The position numbers and the translations under genes were made by a program. From positions 1 through 64,000 of the forward strand of contig JAHHIB010000031.1 in assembly GCA_019359075.1 (NCBI GenBank): a stretch of 64,000 nt of DNA, given 5' to 3'. The stretch is from Kalymmatonema hyalinum WJT4-NPBG1. Lineage in GTDB: Bacteria; Cyanobacteriota; Cyanobacteriia; Cyanobacteriales; Nostocaceae. Below are positions 52,239 to 64,000 of the stretch, piece after piece. Position 1 is the stretch's first letter. Each line of letters begins with the position of its first letter. The notes under the pieces are model-generated. The model searched no databases and was not told where the DNA came from. It saw nothing but the letters and a program-made list of their open reading frames with translations.

Positions 52239-55200
52239 ATGACAAACGAATCAATTATGGAACCCGCCTTTTTGTTGCCCGACTTAATAGAAATCCAGCG
52301 TTCTAGCTTCCGCTGGTTTCTGGAAGAAGGGCTGATAGAAGAGCTGAACTCGTTTAGTCCGATCACAGATTATACTGGCAAACTAGAGCTACACTTTTTG
52401 GGACACAACTACAAGCTCAAAGAGCCAAAGTATAATGTAGACGAAGCAAAACGGCGGGACAGTACGTACGCGGTACAAATGTATGTCCCGACTCGTTTGA
52501 TTAACAAAGAAACGGGAGAAATCAAAGAACAAGAAGTCTTTATTGGGGATCTGCCTCTGATGACTGACCGGGGCACGTTTATTATTAACGGTGCCGAGCG
52601 AGTGATTGTCAACCAGATAGTGCGATCGCCAGGAGTTTACTACAAATCAGAAATCGACAAAAACGGGCGGCGTACCTATTCAGCGAGCTTAATCCCCAAC
52701 CGGGGAGCATGGCTGAAATTTGAAACAGACCGTAACGACTTAGTTTGGGTACGTATTGACAAAACCCGCAAACTGTCAGCGCAAGTCCTCCTCAAAGCTT
52801 TGGGCTTGTCAGACAACGAAATTTTTGACGCCTTACGCCACCCAGAATACTTCCAAAAAACCATTGAAAAAGAAGGGCAGTTTTCTGAAGAAGAAGCCCT
52901 GATGGAGTTGTATCGTAAACTGCGTCCTGGTGAACCCCCCACAGTGTTGGGAGGACAACAGCTCCTAGACTCGCGTTTCTTTGACCCCAAACGCTACGAC
53001 CTCGGTCGTGTTGGACGTTACAAACTCAACAAGAAACTGCGCTTGCAAGTGCCAGAAACAATGCGCGTCTTGACTCCCCAAGACATTTTGGCAGCGGTGG
53101 ATTACCTGATCAACCTTGAGTTTGACATTGGTAACACCGACGACATCGACCATTTAGGCAACCGCCGCGTCAGAAGCGTCGGCGAATTGCTGCAAAACCA
53201 GGTACGAGTCGGTTTAAACCGCTTAGAGCGTATCATTCGGGAAAGGATGACCGTATCCGATGCCGAAGTGCTGACCCCTGCTTCCTTGGTGAACCCTAAA
53301 CCCTTGGTAGCAGCCATTAAAGAATTCTTTGGGTCAAGCCAATTGTCGCAGTTCATGGATCAGACCAATCCTCTGGCGGAACTGACCCACAAACGTCGTT
53401 TGTCAGCACTTGGTCCTGGAGGTCTAACCCGCGAACGTGCAGGTTTTGCGGTACGAGATATTCACCCATCCCACTACGGACGCATTTGCCCTGTAGAAAC
53501 TCCAGAAGGTCCGAACGCTGGTTTGATTGGTTCCTTGGCAACTCATGCCCGTGTGAACCTGTACGGCTTCCTAGAAACCCCGTATCGACCCGTAGAAAAC
53601 GGACGGGTGCGGTTTGATTTACCACCCGTGTACATGACCGCAGATGAAGAAGATGACCTGCGCGTTGCTGCGGGCGACTTACCGATTGATGAGAATGGTA
53701 ACATTTTCGGACCACAAGTGACAGTACGCTATCGCCAGGAATTCTCTTCAACCACGCCAGAGCAAGTTGACTATGTAGCAATATCTCCTGTACAGATCGT
53801 GTCTGTTGCTACAAGTATGATTCCTTTCTTGGAGCATGACGACGCTAACCGTGCACTGATGGGGTCGAACATGCAACGGCAAGCAGTTCCCCTGCTGAAA
53901 CCAGAGCGTCCTTTGGTGGGAACAGGCTTGGAAGCTCAGGCGGCAAGGGACTCCGGGATGGTAATCGTATCGCGCACCGACGGAGAAGTCACTTATCTAG
54001 ACGCAACAGAAATTCGCGTCCGTCCTAGACCCAGCGCTCCAGAAATTAGGTACAGCATTTCCAAGTACCATCGCTCCAACCAAGACACCTGTCTTAACCA
54101 AAAACCTTTGGTGTATATGGGTGAACGTGTTGTAGCAGGTCAAGTGCTGGCGGATGGATCCTCCACCGAAGGTGGTGAATTGGCACTGGGACAAAACATT
54201 GTCGTCGCTTATATGCCTTGGGAAGGCTATAACTACGAAGACGCAATTTTGATTTCCGAGCGGTTGGTACAGGATGATATTTATACCTCAATTCACATTG
54301 AGAAATATGAAATTGAGGCAAGACAAACCAAGCTGGGACCAGAAGAAATCACCAGAGAAATTCCCAACGTCGGGGAAGACGCCTTGCGCCAGTTGGATGA
54401 ACAGGGGATCATTCGCATTGGAGCATGGGTAGAATCCGGGGATATATTGGTAGGAAAAGTAACACCCAAAGGCGAATCTGACCAGCCACCAGAAGAAAAA
54501 CTGTTGCGGGCAATTTTCGGTGAAAAAGCACGAGATGTCCGTGACAACTCCCTGCGAGTCCCGAACGGTGAAAAAGGACGCGTTGTCGATGTGCGGCTGT
54601 TTACCCGTGAACAAGGCGATGAACTCCCACCTGGGGCAAATATGGTCGTCCGGGTGTACGTAGCGCAAAAGCGCAAAATCCAAGTCGGCGACAAAATGGC
54701 AGGACGCCACGGAAATAAAGGAATTATTTCCAAAATCTTACCAATGGAAGATATGCCGTACTTGCCAGATGGTTCACCAGTAGACATCGTCCTCAATCCC
54801 TTGGGCGTACCTAGCCGGATGAACGTTGGACAAGTGTTTGAGTGTCTGTTGGGTTGGGCTGGTCATACCTTGGGAGTCCGGTTTAAGCTGACTCCATTTG
54901 ACGAAATGTATGGCGAAGAATCATCCCGAAGCATCGTACATGGTAAGTTGCAAGAAGCACGAGACGAAACAGGGAAAAACTGGGTCTATAACCCAGATGA
55001 CCCTGGCAAAATCTTGGTGTACGACGGTCGTACCGGCGAACCCTTTGACCGAGCAGTCACCGTAGGTGTGGCTTATATGCTGAAGCTGGTGCATTTGGTG
55101 GACGACAAGATCCACGCCCGTTCTACAGGTCCATACTCACTTGTTACCCAGCAGCCCTTGGGTGGTAAAGCACAGCAAGGTGGTCAGCGGTTCGGTGAAA

Positions 55201-55538
55201 TGGAGGTGTGGGCATTGGAAGCCTTTGGTGCTGCTTACACGTTGCAAGAGTTGCTCACCGTTAAATCAGACGATATGCAAGGACGAAATGAAGCGCTCAA
55301 TGCGATCGTCAAAGGTAAGGCAATTCCTAGACCTGGAACACCAGAATCCTTCAAAGTGTTGATGCGAGAACTGCAATCTCTAGGTTTAGATATTGCCGTA
55401 CACAAGGTAGAGACACAGGCAGACGGAAGTTCTTTAGATGTCGAAGTCGATTTGATGGCAGACCAAGGAAACCGTCGCACGCCTCCACGTCCCACCTATG
55501 AATCTTTGTCCCGTGAGTCACTCGACGAAGAAGAGTAG
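52239..55538 (+). CDS. rpoB: DNA-directed RNA polymerase subunit beta
   Basis: 1099 residues, the size of cyanobacterial beta. It carries the conserved [40 protein letters not shown] and, near the C-terminus, [20 protein letters not shown] and [38 protein letters not shown] and [12 protein letters not shown] mark the N-terminal part. It forms the catalytic core with the split beta' subunits encoded next. GAGG precedes the ATG at 52239. All essential blocks are intact. Confidence 0.98.
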   Translation: MTNESIMEPAFLLPDLIEIQRSSFRWFLEEGLIEELNSFSPITDYTGKLELHFLGHNYKLKEPKYNVDEAKRRDSTYAVQMYVPTRLINKETGEIKEQEVFIGDLPLMTDRGTFIINGAERVIVNQIVRSPGVYYKSEIDKNGRRTYSASLIPNRGAWLKFETDRNDLVWVRIDKTRKLSAQVLLKALGLSDNEIFDALRHPEYFQKTIEKEGQFSEEEALMELYRKLRPGEPPTVLGGQQLLDSRFFDPKRYDLGRVGRYKLNKKLRLQVPETMRVLTPQDILAAVDYLINLEFDIGNTDDIDHLGNRRVRSVGELLQNQVRVGLNRLERIIRERMTVSDAEVLTPASLVNPKPLVAAIKEFFGSSQLSQFMDQTNPLAELTHKRRLSALGPGGLTRERAGFAVRDIHPSHYGRICPVETPEGPNAGLIGSLATHARVNLYGFLETPYRPVENGRVRFDLPPVYMTADEEDDLRVAAGDLPIDENGNIFGPQVTVRYRQEFSSTTPEQVDYVAISPVQIVSVATSMIPFLEHDDANRALMGSNMQRQAVPLLKPERPLVGTGLEAQAARDSGMVIVSRTDGEVTYLDATEIRVRPRPSAPEIRYSISKYHRSNQDTCLNQKPLVYMGERVVAGQVLADGSSTEGGELALGQNIVVAYMPWEGYNYEDAILISERLVQDDIYTSIHIEKYEIEARQTKLGPEEITREIPNVGEDALRQLDEQGIIRIGAWVESGDILVGKVTPKGESDQPPEEKLLRAIFGEKARDVRDNSLRVPNGEKGRVVDVRLFTREQGDELPPGANMVVRVYVAQKRKIQVGDKMAGRHGNKGIISKILPMEDMPYLPDGSPVDIVLNPLGVPSRMNVGQVFECLLGWAGHTLGVRFKLTPFDEMYGEESSRSIVHGKLQEARDETGKNWVYNPDDPGKILVYDGRTGEPFDRAVTVGVAYMLKLVHLVDDKIHARSTGPYSLVTQQPLGGKAQQGGQRFGEMEVWALEAFGAAYTLQELLTVKSDDMQGRNEALNAIVKGKAIPRPGTPESFKVLMRELQSLGLDIAVHKVETQADGSSLDVEVDLMADQGNRRTPPRPTYESLSRESLDEEE

Positions 55539-55705
55539 GCAAAGATGAGGAAGATAGGAAGATGAGGAATATATCCCCCTCATCCCCCCTCATCCCTAGT
55601 ACCTGTGTCAACTCAAACTAGAAAACTGAATACTCCTCACACCAACACGGTCTTTATAGCCCGTGTTCCTCAGAAGTCATAACCTAGAACACAGTATAGG
55701 CAAAG

Positions 55706-57583
55706 ATGAGATCAGCCCAAAATAATCAGTTTGACTACGTTAAAATCGGCTTGGCATCACCAGAACGCATTCGGGTCTGGGGTGAGAGAACTTTACCTAA
55801 CGGTCAGGTAGTCGGTGAAGTCACAAAGCCAGAGACGATAAATTACCGTACTTTAAAACCAGAGATGGATGGCTTGTTCTGCGAGCGCATCTTTGGACCA
55901 GCTAAAGATTGGGAATGTCATTGTGGCAAGTATAAGAGAGTACGTCACAGAGGTATTGTCTGCGAACGCTGTGGTGTGGAAGTCACTGAATCGCGAGTAC
56001 GCCGCCACCGCATGGGCTACATTAAACTCGCCGCACCAGTCGCTCACGTTTGGTATCTTAAGGGCATTCCCAGCTATATCTCGATCCTGTTGGATATGCC
56101 TTTGCGGGATGTAGAGCAAATTGTTTATTTCAATTCCTATGTTGTTCTTAGTCCTGGTAATGCTGAAACCTTAACTTACAAACAGTTGCTGAGTGAAGAC
56201 CAGTGGCTGGAAATCGAAGACCAAATTTATAGCGAAGATTCTACGCTTCAAGGGGTAGAGGTCGGCATTGGTGCAGAAGCGTTGTTGCGCTTGCTGGCTG
56301 ATATCAACTTAGAGCAAGAAGCCGAATCCTTGCGAGAAGAAATTACGACCGCTAAAGGTCAAAAGCGGGCAAAGCTGATTAAGCGCCTGCGGGTGATTGA
56401 CAACTTCGTCGCCACCGGTTCTAAACCAGAGTGGATGGTGATGACCGTGATCCCCGTGATTCCCCCAGATTTGCGCCCGATGGTGCAGTTAGACGGTGGA
56501 CGATTTGCCACAAGCGATTTGAACGATTTGTATCGCCGGGTGATTAACCGCAACAACCGTCTTGCCCGCCTGCAAGAAATTTTGGCTCCCGAAATTATTG
56601 TTCGTAACGAAAAGCGGATGCTGCAAGAAGCGGTGGATGCTTTAATTGACAACGGTCGTCGAGGACGAACCGTAGTTGGGGCAAATAACCGACCGCTGAA
56701 GTCTTTGTCAGACATTATTGAAGGGAAACAAGGACGTTTCCGGCAAAACTTGCTGGGTAAACGGGTTGACTACTCAGGACGTTCCGTAATTGTGGTGGGA
56801 CCAAAGCTGAACATCCACCAGTGCGGTTTGCCAAGAGAAATGGCAATTGAGCTATTTCAACCGTTTGTCATCAACCGACTCATTCGTAGCGGCATGGTGA
56901 ATAATATCAAAGCCGCGAAAAAGCTGATATCTCGCTCGGATCCGAGTGTCTGGGATGTTTTGGAAGAAGTGATTGAAGGACACCCAGTTTTACTCAACCG
57001 TGCGCCGACACTACACCGTTTGGGTATTCAATCTTTTGAGCCAATTTTGGTGGAAGGTAGAGCAATTCAGCTACACCCACTCGTTTGTCCAGCATTTAAC
57101 GCTGACTTTGACGGCGACCAAATGGCGGTACATGTACCGTTATCTTTGGAATCTCAAGCGGAAGCGCGGTTACTGATGCTGGCGTCTAACAACATTTTGT
57201 CACCAGCGACTGGTAGACCAATTATTACACCGAGCCAAGACATGGTGTTAGGGGCGTATTACTTAACCGCAGAAAATCCCAATGCGACAAAAGGCGCAGG
57301 GCGGTACTTTGCTTCTCTTGATGACGTGATTATGGCTTACGAGCAGCAGCAAATCGACCTACACGCTTATATATACGTGCGCTACGACGGTGAAGTCGAG
57401 TCACCTGAACCAGATACAGACCCGGTTGAAGTGATACCAAATGACGATGGTACCCGGACTTTGCTGTACAAGTTCCGCCGAGTCAGAGAAGATGCTCAGG
57501 GAAACATGATGTCTCAGTATGTATTTACGACTCCAGGTCGCGTAATTTACAATAACGCGATTCAAGAAGCGATCGCCAGTTAA
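55706..57583 (+). CDS. rpoC1: DNA-directed RNA polymerase subunit gamma (beta' N-terminal part)
   Basis: 625 residues. In cyanobacteria and plastids beta' is split; this is the N-terminal part. A zinc site uses Cys71, Cys73, Cys86 and Cys89 ([20 protein letters not shown]). The catalytic magnesium motif [12 protein letters not shown] is at ~464-475. [20 protein letters not shown] is the switch region. It follows rpoB by 167 bases, where CCCCCTCATC-type repeats lie. The ATG at 55706 opens [20 protein letters not shown], the standard start. Confidence 0.98.
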   Translation: MRSAQNNQFDYVKIGLASPERIRVWGERTLPNGQVVGEVTKPETINYRTLKPEMDGLFCERIFGPAKDWECHCGKYKRVRHRGIVCERCGVEVTESRVRRHRMGYIKLAAPVAHVWYLKGIPSYISILLDMPLRDVEQIVYFNSYVVLSPGNAETLTYKQLLSEDQWLEIEDQIYSEDSTLQGVEVGIGAEALLRLLADINLEQEAESLREEITTAKGQKRAKLIKRLRVIDNFVATGSKPEWMVMTVIPVIPPDLRPMVQLDGGRFATSDLNDLYRRVINRNNRLARLQEILAPEIIVRNEKRMLQEAVDALIDNGRRGRTVVGANNRPLKSLSDIIEGKQGRFRQNLLGKRVDYSGRSVIVVGPKLNIHQCGLPREMAIELFQPFVINRLIRSGMVNNIKAAKKLISRSDPSVWDVLEEVIEGHPVLLNRAPTLHRLGIQSFEPILVEGRAIQLHPLVCPAFNADFDGDQMAVHVPLSLESQAEARLLMLASNNILSPATGRPIITPSQDMVLGAYYLTAENPNATKGAGRYFASLDDVIMAYEQQQIDLHAYIYVRYDGEVESPEPDTDPVEVIPNDDGTRTLLYKFRRVREDAQGNMMSQYVFTTPGRVIYNNAIQEAIAS

Positions 57584-57681
57584 AGAGAGAAGAAAAAAGA
57601 AACAAGAAAGAAGAAATAAAAATCTTCTTTCTTCATTCTTCACTCTTTGTTCTTCCCCTATTGACTAAGGACTGTTGACTA

Positions 57682-60600
57682 ATGACTAATGAGAAAATGA
57701 TTTTTAGGAACCGCATTGTTGACAAAGGTCAACTGAGGAACCTAATTTCTTGGTCGTTCACGCATTATGGCACGGCGCGAACCGCAGTGATGGCGGATAA
57801 ATTAAAAGAGTTGGGATTCCGCTACGCCACCAAAGCAGGGGTTTCCATCAGTGTGGATGATTTGATGGTTCCTCCTTCCAAACGAGCATTGCTAGAAGCT
57901 GCGGAAGCAGAAATTCGTGCCACTGAAGAACGCTACCAACGGGGAGAAATTACCGAAGTTGAGCGATTCCAAAAAGTTATTGACACTTGGAACGGGACTT
58001 CAGAAGCCCTGAAAGATGAGGTAGTTAGCCACTTCAAGAAGACTAACCCCCTCAACTCCGTGTACATGATGGCATTCTCTGGAGCAAGGGGTAACATCTC
58101 CCAGGTGCGCCAATTGGTCGGAATGCGAGGACTGATGGCTGATCCCCAAGGGGAAATTATTGACCAGCCGATCAAAACAAACTTCCGCGAAGGACTAACC
58201 GTAACAGAATACATTATTTCTTCTTACGGTGCGAGAAAAGGTCTAGTAGACACCGCCTTGCGGACGGCTGACTCTGGTTATCTCACCCGCCGCTTGGTGG
58301 ACGTATCGCAGGATGTGATTATTCGGGAATTTGACTGCGGTACCACCAGGGGAATTCCCTTGCAGGCAATGACAGAAGGTGAGAAAACCTTGATTAAGCT
58401 GGGCACAAGGTTGTTGGGACGAGTCATTGCAGAGGATGTGGTGCATCCAAAGACAAAAGAAGTTATAGCACCACGCAATAGCCCGGTTTCCGATGACCTG
58501 GCAAAGGAAATTGAAAAGTCGGGAGTCCAAGAAGTCGTCGTGCGATCGCCCCTAACTTGTGAAGCCGCACGATCTGTCTGCCAACACTGCTATGGCTGGA
58601 GTTTGGCACACGCCAAGATGGTGGATCTCGGCGAAGCTGTGGGGATCATTGCGGCACAAAGTATCGGTGAACCAGGTACCCAGCTGACGATGCGTACCTT
58701 CCACACAGGTGGTGTTTTCTCTGGTGAAGTCGCAAGACAAGTACGCGCCGAATCCGATGGTGTCGTTCGCTTGCCACGGAAATTACGGACAAGGGCCTAC
58801 CGCACCCGCCACGGGGAAGACGCTTTGTATGTAGAAGCTAATGGCAGCATTACTTTAGAAATAGCAGCAGACAACGGTGGCTCGTCAACGACTCAAGAAA
58901 TTCCTGTTACCCAAGGTTCAACACTATACGTTGTTGATGGGCAAAAGATTAAGAAGGGTCAGCTGTTTGCTGAGGTGGCGATCGGTGGACGAACAACTCG
59001 TGTCAATACAGAAAAAGCGGTTAAAGATGTCGCCTCTGACTTGGCAGGAGAAGTCAGGTTTGCTGATGTCTTGCCAGAACAAAAAACCGACCGTCAAGGT
59101 AACACCACGACAACAGCAGCTCGGGGTGGATTGATTTGGATTCTGTCAGGGGAAGTTTATAACTTACCCCCAGGAGCAGAATTGGTCGTCAATAATGGTG
59201 ACACCATAGATTCCAACGGTGTTTTAGCAGAAACCAAGTTAACGACTTTGCACGGTGGTGTTGTCCGCTTACCCGAAGCTACCCCAGGCAAAGGGACGCG
59301 GGAAATTGAGATTATCACTGCTTCTGTGGTTTTAGACCAAGCAACAGTGACAGCGCAAACCGCTCAAGGTCGCAACAATTACTTAGTCACTACTGGAAAC
59401 AACCAAGTCTTCAACCTCAGAGCAACCCCAGGCACAAAAGTGCAAAATGGTCAAGTGGTAGCGGAGTTGATTGATGACCGTTATCGCACAACTACCGGTG
59501 GATTGCTGAAATACGCTGCTGTGGAAGTCCAGAAAAAAGGTAAGGCAAAGCAGGGTTATGAGGTGGTACAGGGAGGTACCCTGCTGTGGATTCCTGAAGA
59601 AACCCACGAAGTGAATAAAGATATCTCCCTGCTGATGGTAGAAGACGGTCAGTTTGTCGAAGCTGGCACTGAAGTCGTCAAGGATATCTTCTGCCAAAAC
59701 AGCGGCGTTATAGAAGTCACCCAGAAAAACGACATTCTGCGCGAAGTGGTGATTAAGCCTGGAGATCTGCTGATGGTGGACGATCCAGAAGCAGTGATGG
59801 GCAAAGATGGCACCTTTGTTCAACCAGGTGAGGAATTGTTAGGGCAAGTCGCCACAGAGCTGCGCTACATCGAGTATGTGGAATCACCAGAAGGTCCAGC
59901 ACTGTTGACCCGTCCGGTCGTTGAGTTTGCTGTACCTAACAATCCTGATGTGCCATCAACCACATCAGTGAGTCAACAAACAGGTCGTTCGATTCAACTA
60001 CGGGCAGTGCAGCGTCTGCCTTACAAAGACTCGGAACGCGTTAAGACTGTCGAAGGTGTGGAACTGCTGCGAACCCAACTGGTGTTGGAAATTGAGCACG
60101 AAGGCGAACAAGACCACAATGCTTCCCCCTTGGCAGCCGATATTGAATTGGTAGCGGATGCCAATGACCCAGAAATTCAGCGCTTGCAGCTGGTCATTTT
60201 GGAATCGTTAGTGCTTCGTCGGGATATATCCGCTGACGCTACCCAAGGCAGTACCCAAACAAGCCTGGAAGTAGAGGATGGACAAACAATTGCACCAGGA
60301 GCCGTGATAGCACGTACCCAAATATTGTGTAAAGAAGGGGGTATCGTGCGGGGCGTGCAAAAAGGAACTGACACAGTTCGCCGCTGCTTAGTGTTGCGCC
60401 ATAATGACGTAACGAAGATGAATCTAAGCGCTCCACCCAAGGTCAAAGTCGGTAACTTGATAGTAGAGGGTGTAGAAATTGCCCCTGGAGTCTTTGCCGA
60501 AGAATCTGGACAAGTCGTGGCAGTGCAGAAAGGCGAAGGAAAAGTGGAGAAAGTACAAGGAGAAGTTCCGCCGATTGAGGAATCAGCACTCGCCGCTGTG

Positions 60601-61767
60601 AACTACTCTGTCACACTCCGGGTCGGCCGTCCCTACCGCGTCAGTGGAGGCGCTGTGTTGCAGGTAGACGATGGCGATTTGGTACAGCGTGGTGATAACT
60701 TGGTGTTGCTAGTATTTGAACGCGCCAAGACTGGAGACATCATTCAAGGTTTGCCCAGGATTGAGGAACTCCTTGAGGCCCGTAAGCCAAAAGAAGCCTG
60801 TGTTCTCGCACGTCGTACTGGAGAAGTGAAAGTGGTATACGGCGATGGCGATGAAGCGATCGCACTCAAAGTCATCGAGTCCAATGGCGTAGTCACAGAT
60901 TATCCCCTCGGACCAGGACAAAACTTGATCGTCCCAGATGGAGCGCAAATCACAGCAGGACAAACATTAACTGATGGTCCTTCTAATCCCCATGAAATTC
61001 TGGAAATCTTCTTCAACCTAGGTTCTGAAGAAGGAGTTTATGCCTGTGCTAGCCATGCCTTGCAGAAGGTGCAGACGTTCTTGGTGAACGAAGTGCAATC
61101 GGTGTATCAGTCCCAAGGTATTGATATTGCTGATAAACACATTGAAGTGATTGTCCGTCAGATGACCAATAAAGTCCGGATAGATGATGGTGGTGACACC
61201 ACCATGCTCCCTGGAGAATTGGTAGAGTTGCGCCAAGTCGAGCAAGTCAATGAAGCAATGGCAATCACTGGTGGTGCCCGGGCGCAGTACACCCCAGTCC
61301 TGTTGGGTATTACCAAAGCATCGTTGAACACCGATAGCTTTATTTCCGCTGCATCTTTCCAAGAAACAACGCGTGTCTTGACTGAGGCTGCAATTGAAGG
61401 TAAATCCGACTGGTTGCGCGGCTTGAAGGAAAACGTGATTATTGGACGACTCATTCCCGCCGGCACTGGGTTTAATGCTTATGAAGAAACTGGTCCCATC
61501 GATGACTATGCTGTTGATGTAACTACCAGTGTCTTGGATGAAGTTGACGATCCACTGGATATGGTGCTGGATGACCGTACAGCCCGGAGTTACCAATTAG
61601 ATGCTCCGACGCTTGGAGGGGATGGATTTGGTACCAGACGTAGTCCAGATAAGTCGATTTTGGATGAGGATGATTTTATTCTTCCTTCTGCTGGTGACAG
61701 TGACGTCGATGACCTCGTAGAAGACGAATACGAGGAAGATGACGATTACGAGGAAGACGATGAGTAG
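57682..61767 (+). CDS. rpoC2: DNA-directed RNA polymerase subunit beta' (C-terminal part)
   Basis: 1361 residues, the C-terminal half of split beta'. The start [20 protein letters not shown] and [20 protein letters not shown] are family hallmarks, and [20 protein letters not shown] with HTGGVFSGE is the bridge-helix/trigger-loop region (~320-350). A large cyanobacteria-typical insertion (SI3, repeated beta-hammerhead text such as [16 protein letters not shown]) occupies roughly residues 345-1000. The tail is strongly acidic ([16 protein letters not shown]). The ATG at 57682 is 98 bases after rpoC1. A double hairpin terminator follows. Confidence 0.98.
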   Translation: MTNEKMIFRNRIVDKGQLRNLISWSFTHYGTARTAVMADKLKELGFRYATKAGVSISVDDLMVPPSKRALLEAAEAEIRATEERYQRGEITEVERFQKVIDTWNGTSEALKDEVVSHFKKTNPLNSVYMMAFSGARGNISQVRQLVGMRGLMADPQGEIIDQPIKTNFREGLTVTEYIISSYGARKGLVDTALRTADSGYLTRRLVDVSQDVIIREFDCGTTRGIPLQAMTEGEKTLIKLGTRLLGRVIAEDVVHPKTKEVIAPRNSPVSDDLAKEIEKSGVQEVVVRSPLTCEAARSVCQHCYGWSLAHAKMVDLGEAVGIIAAQSIGEPGTQLTMRTFHTGGVFSGEVARQVRAESDGVVRLPRKLRTRAYRTRHGEDALYVEANGSITLEIAADNGGSSTTQEIPVTQGSTLYVVDGQKIKKGQLFAEVAIGGRTTRVNTEKAVKDVASDLAGEVRFADVLPEQKTDRQGNTTTTAARGGLIWILSGEVYNLPPGAELVVNNGDTIDSNGVLAETKLTTLHGGVVRLPEATPGKGTREIEIITASVVLDQATVTAQTAQGRNNYLVTTGNNQVFNLRATPGTKVQNGQVVAELIDDRYRTTTGGLLKYAAVEVQKKGKAKQGYEVVQGGTLLWIPEETHEVNKDISLLMVEDGQFVEAGTEVVKDIFCQNSGVIEVTQKNDILREVVIKPGDLLMVDDPEAVMGKDGTFVQPGEELLGQVATELRYIEYVESPEGPALLTRPVVEFAVPNNPDVPSTTSVSQQTGRSIQLRAVQRLPYKDSERVKTVEGVELLRTQLVLEIEHEGEQDHNASPLAADIELVADANDPEIQRLQLVILESLVLRRDISADATQGSTQTSLEVEDGQTIAPGAVIARTQILCKEGGIVRGVQKGTDTVRRCLVLRHNDVTKMNLSAPPKVKVGNLIVEGVEIAPGVFAEESGQVVAVQKGEGKVEKVQGEVPPIEESALAAVNYSVTLRVGRPYRVSGGAVLQVDDGDLVQRGDNLVLLVFERAKTGDIIQGLPRIEELLEARKPKEACVLARRTGEVKVVYGDGDEAIALKVIESNGVVTDYPLGPGQNLIVPDGAQITAGQTLTDGPSNPHEILEIFFNLGSEEGVYACASHALQKVQTFLVNEVQSVYQSQGIDIADKHIEVIVRQMTNKVRIDDGGDTTMLPGELVELRQVEQVNEAMAITGGARAQYTPVLLGITKASLNTDSFISAASFQETTRVLTEAAIEGKSDWLRGLKENVIIGRLIPAGTGFNAYEETGPIDDYAVDVTTSVLDEVDDPLDMVLDDRTARSYQLDAPTLGGDGFGTRRSPDKSILDEDDFILPSAGDSDVDDLVEDEYEEDDDYEEDDE

Positions 61768-61803
61768 TAGTATCTAGTCCGCTGAATTACCTATAATCAG
61801 TTC

Positions 61804-61867
61804 CCTCACCCCCCACCCCTCTCCCCAATACAGGAGAGGGATACCTTAAGCGGGGTGAGGTTTTTTT
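61804..61867 (+). terminator. Terminator of the rpoB-rpoC1-rpoC2 operon
   Basis: Outer arms CCTCACCCC (61804-61812) and GGGGTGAGG (61852-61860) enclose an inner hairpin CCCTCTCC/GGAGAGGG (61817-61824 and 61833-61840). Seven T residues follow directly. This is a strong intrinsic terminator. Confidence 0.9.
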
Positions 61868-62694
61868 ATACCTTGGATAATTTCTTGAAAACCTGTAGTT
61901 TTTCCTGATAAAGAGCATAGTTGGGTGGAATTCGCTATCAGCATCAGACTTTTACTCTTCATCCTCCATAAAGTCATCTGTGATTAATATACATATTTCA
62001 GTATTTTTTAACTATTTTATTTTTTACCTAAGGTGTGTGCCAAAACTTGCATTTCCTTTTGAAGGGAAAATGCGGTTAAGCAGTGGGTGATTTGTCCCAA
62101 ACGAGGCAAGGAAGATATTCTATGATGTAAGAATTGTCAGCAAACTATAACATTTAAGTAAATATATTGAAAATTAAAGTTTTAGTGAATACTTAAATAT
62201 ATTGAGAAAGGTAACAATTTCTTTACAATAAGTTAATCAAAGCTTAACAGTTATATCTTTCATTACCATCATTGGTATATAAAGCCTTGGAAATTTGATG
62301 TAAGGCTAAGTATATCAAAGTAATAAGCTGTTCCTGTGTTTTCTACTGTTAATTACTAAGATATCACCAATAAACGGGCTAAAGCGTGTCCTACTCTCTC
62401 TGCATTGTTTAGTAGTTAAAGTAACTATGTCTTTTTTCTTTTAGTCAATATTTAGAAATCCAAATATTTACGGATACGTTTTTTTATTACAAGAGGCAAT
62501 AATCATCAGTAATAATAAAGCCTGAAAAAATAAAAATTGTGTTCTACACCACAAAGACTGGCATAAAATCTTATGTCAACACTATGTAGTTGATTTCAAA
62601 ACTACATAAGTAGGTTTGATTGTCTCAGTTTTTTAACGGTGGTGTAACAGCCAATTTTTCCACGAATTCAATTATTAAGTGTGGGTTCCCGAAA
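61868..62694. other. Intergenic region before the di-iron protein gene
   Basis: About 830 AT-rich bases with no supported gene. The frame of the next gene extends upstream to a TTG at 62620 but without support. Promoter elements for that gene are likely around 62500-62680; none is clear. Confidence 0.5.
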
Positions 62695-63408
62695 ATGAAA
62701 GAAGTCCTTGCATTGATTGAAAAAAGAAAGCAAGAATTCGCACAATTGCCATTCTTTCAGTTTTTACAAGACAAAAGTATAGACCCAAGACAAAGGCTAG
62801 CTTGGGCACCTTGTGTAACTCCTATAGCAATGAGTTTTGAAGATTTACTCAAATACGATTTCCGAAAAGAGCCAACAGATGACCCAATTCAGAAATTAAT
62901 CAACAGACACACTGATGAGGAAGACATTCACTGGATATGGTTTCTAGAAGACCTTGAGAAACTAGGGTTTGACCAGTTAATGAAGTTCAGTGATTCCATG
63001 AGATTTTATTGGAGTGAAGAAACGTATAAAGCACGACAGGTGAACCATCAAATTGCACTACATACGTTCCGTTCAGAACCTATTGTAGTGCTAGCAGCAA
63101 TTGAGGCGATAGAGGCAACAGCAAATGTTACTTTTACTCTAACTAAACAAATAGTAGAAGAACTCCAACAAATTACCAAACAAAAGTATCGCTTTTTCGG
63201 TCAGCACCATGTTAGCGTGGAAGCTGATCATACTGTATTAACCGATAATGTAAAGCAATTTCTTGAAACCACACAACTGACACAGGAGCAAAGAGCTAAA
63301 GCATTTGAGGTTGTTGAGAAAGTATTTGAAGTTTTCACGGAAGCCATTAATGAGATGATGGGGTATGCAGAAAAACATCTTATTTCTCAACCGTTGAAAG
63401 CCTCATAA
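62695..63408 (+). CDS. Haem-oxygenase-like di-iron oxidase family protein (HDO-type)
   Basis: About 237 residues, all-helical. Spaced acidic and His residues suggest a metal site: EEDIHWIWFLEDLEKLG near residue ~80, IEAIEATANVTFTL at ~140-155, and FFGQHHVSVEADHTVL at ~170-190. This resembles the haem-oxygenase-like fold shared by TenA, PqqC and di-iron oxidases, often annotated as iron-containing redox enzymes. I start at ATG 62695 (MKEVLALIEKRKQEF) because the upstream extension to TTG 62620 looks non-coding. Substrate unknown. Its neighbours (rpoC2 before, a histidine kinase on the other strand after) give no clue. Confidence 0.65.
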   Translation: MKEVLALIEKRKQEFAQLPFFQFLQDKSIDPRQRLAWAPCVTPIAMSFEDLLKYDFRKEPTDDPIQKLINRHTDEEDIHWIWFLEDLEKLGFDQLMKFSDSMRFYWSEETYKARQVNHQIALHTFRSEPIVVLAAIEAIEATANVTFTLTKQIVEELQQITKQKYRFFGQHHVSVEADHTVLTDNVKQFLETTQLTQEQRAKAFEVVEKVFEVFTEAINEMMGYAEKHLISQPLKAS

Positions 63409-63449
63409 ATATGGAGGTATAACACTTTCTATTACAGGCTTTACTAACA

Positions 63450-64000
63450 TCATTGCTGTTGTGTCGGTATTTCAATAATAAACTCAGTCCCCTTTCCTGG
63501 AGTAGAATCACAAATCAACTGTCCCTTGTGTTTGTCCACCACAATTTTATAGCTGATAGATAACCCCAATCCCGTACCACTTCCTATCGGCTTAGTAGTA
63601 AAAAATGGGTTAAAAATTTTTTGCTGCACTTCATGCTCCATTCCCAAACCGTTGTCAGCAATCCGAATCCTTACAGTATTGAAATCTGCAAGTTCAGTGC
63701 GAATACGAATCTGTCGTTTGTCTTTTGTCTTTTGTCCTTTCTCTTCTACATATAATGTAGATATCCTTTGAGCAGCTTTGCCCAGAGGATGACTATTGAC
63801 AAATGACTCTTGCAGCGCATCAATTGCATTACTTAGAATATTCATAAACACTTGATTAAGCTGACCAGGGTAACAAGTAATTTTAGGCAGTTCTCCATAT
63901 TCTTTGATGACTTCAATCTCAGGATACTCGTCCTTGCTTTTGAGTCGGTGCTGCAAAATCATTAAGGTATTCTCGATTCCCTCATGAATATCTACAGATT
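63450..64000 (-). CDS. Sensor histidine kinase, C-terminal part (partial, cut by window edge)
   Basis: The frame stays open to the window edge; the upstream codons read [20 protein letters not shown], typical of a histidine kinase region just before the ATP-binding domain, so the true start lies beyond 64000. Visible HATPase motifs: N box [15 protein letters not shown]1 box [11 protein letters not shown] box IFNPFFTTK and G2 box [12 protein letters not shown]. It ends [15 protein letters not shown]. The DHp His and any sensor domain are outside the window. An insertion GQKTKDKRQ (63710-63740) is encoded by GTCTTTTGTC-type repeat text and lies in a loop. It is convergent with the di-iron gene. 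Confidence 0.88.
   Translation of the reverse strand, partial: SVDIHEGIENTLMILQHRLKSKDEYPEIEVIKEYGELPKITCYPGQLNQVFMNILSNAIDALQESFVNSHPLGKAAQRISTLYVEEKGQKTKDKRQIRIRTELADFNTVRIRIADNGLGMEHEVQQKIFNPFFTTKPIGSGTGLGLSISYKIVVDKHKGQLICDSTPGKGTEFIIEIPTQQQ

Overview
The window reads as chromosome of a filamentous, heterocyst-forming cyanobacterium. The evidence is many GCGATCGC (HIP1-like) octamers, heptameric CTAACTC-type repeats, cyanobacteria-restricted families (DUF1815, DUF2839), the split RNA polymerase genes rpoC1/rpoC2, and a recognisable HetP next to a HetC-type exporter. No rRNA, tRNA or CRISPR array was seen.

Layout: 1-12.1 kb is mixed housekeeping and accessory sequence: an edge fragment of a probable IS982-type transposase, a hotdog thioesterase, a TPR-CHAT protein, DUF1815, DUF2839, a degenerate DinG-like helicase, an M48 protease, a DUF2283 protein, lysS and a PEP-CTERM protein. 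From 12.6 to 29.3 kb every supported gene lies on the minus strand. In transcription order these are a HetC-type peptidase/ABC exporter, a small ORF, a shortened HlyD-like protein, hetP, a parvulin-like PPIase, a second HetC-type exporter, a full HlyD adaptor, a second PPIase, and three small secreted-type peptides with Gly-Gly leaders. 29.6-37.3 kb holds a GH116 beta-glucosidase, small hypotheticals, a GIY-YIG-like protein, a threonine aldolase and a Vat-like acetyltransferase. 37.4-48.5 kb is a cellulose-type exopolysaccharide operon (BcsA, BcsB, GH8, TPR protein, beta-barrel protein). 48.7-61.9 kb carries a lipoprotein, then rpsT, tatD, rpoB, rpoC1 and rpoC2. The window ends with a haem-oxygenase-like di-iron protein and a histidine kinase cut by the edge.

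The most interesting part is the 12.6-29.3 kb locus. Both exporters combine an N-terminal cyclic-nucleotide-binding-like region, a C39 peptidase domain with an intact Cys/His/Asp set, membrane segments and an ATPase domain. C39 domains cleave leaders after Gly-Gly. Three paralogous-looking small peptides with VQGG or VHGG leader ends and Tyr/Ser/Ala/Asn-rich tails lie immediately downstream of one exporter. The natural reading is an export and maturation system for small peptides placed beside a heterocyst commitment gene. The substrate assignment and any link to differentiation are inference.

A second theme is intergenic repeats. Several short palindromic families recur, and two of them have apparently been captured in frame inside the linker of the HetC-type protein. 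Start codons were chosen from visible ribosome-binding sites and family length. Several genes start at GTG, and some longer TTG-started reading frames were shortened to a better ATG or GTG.
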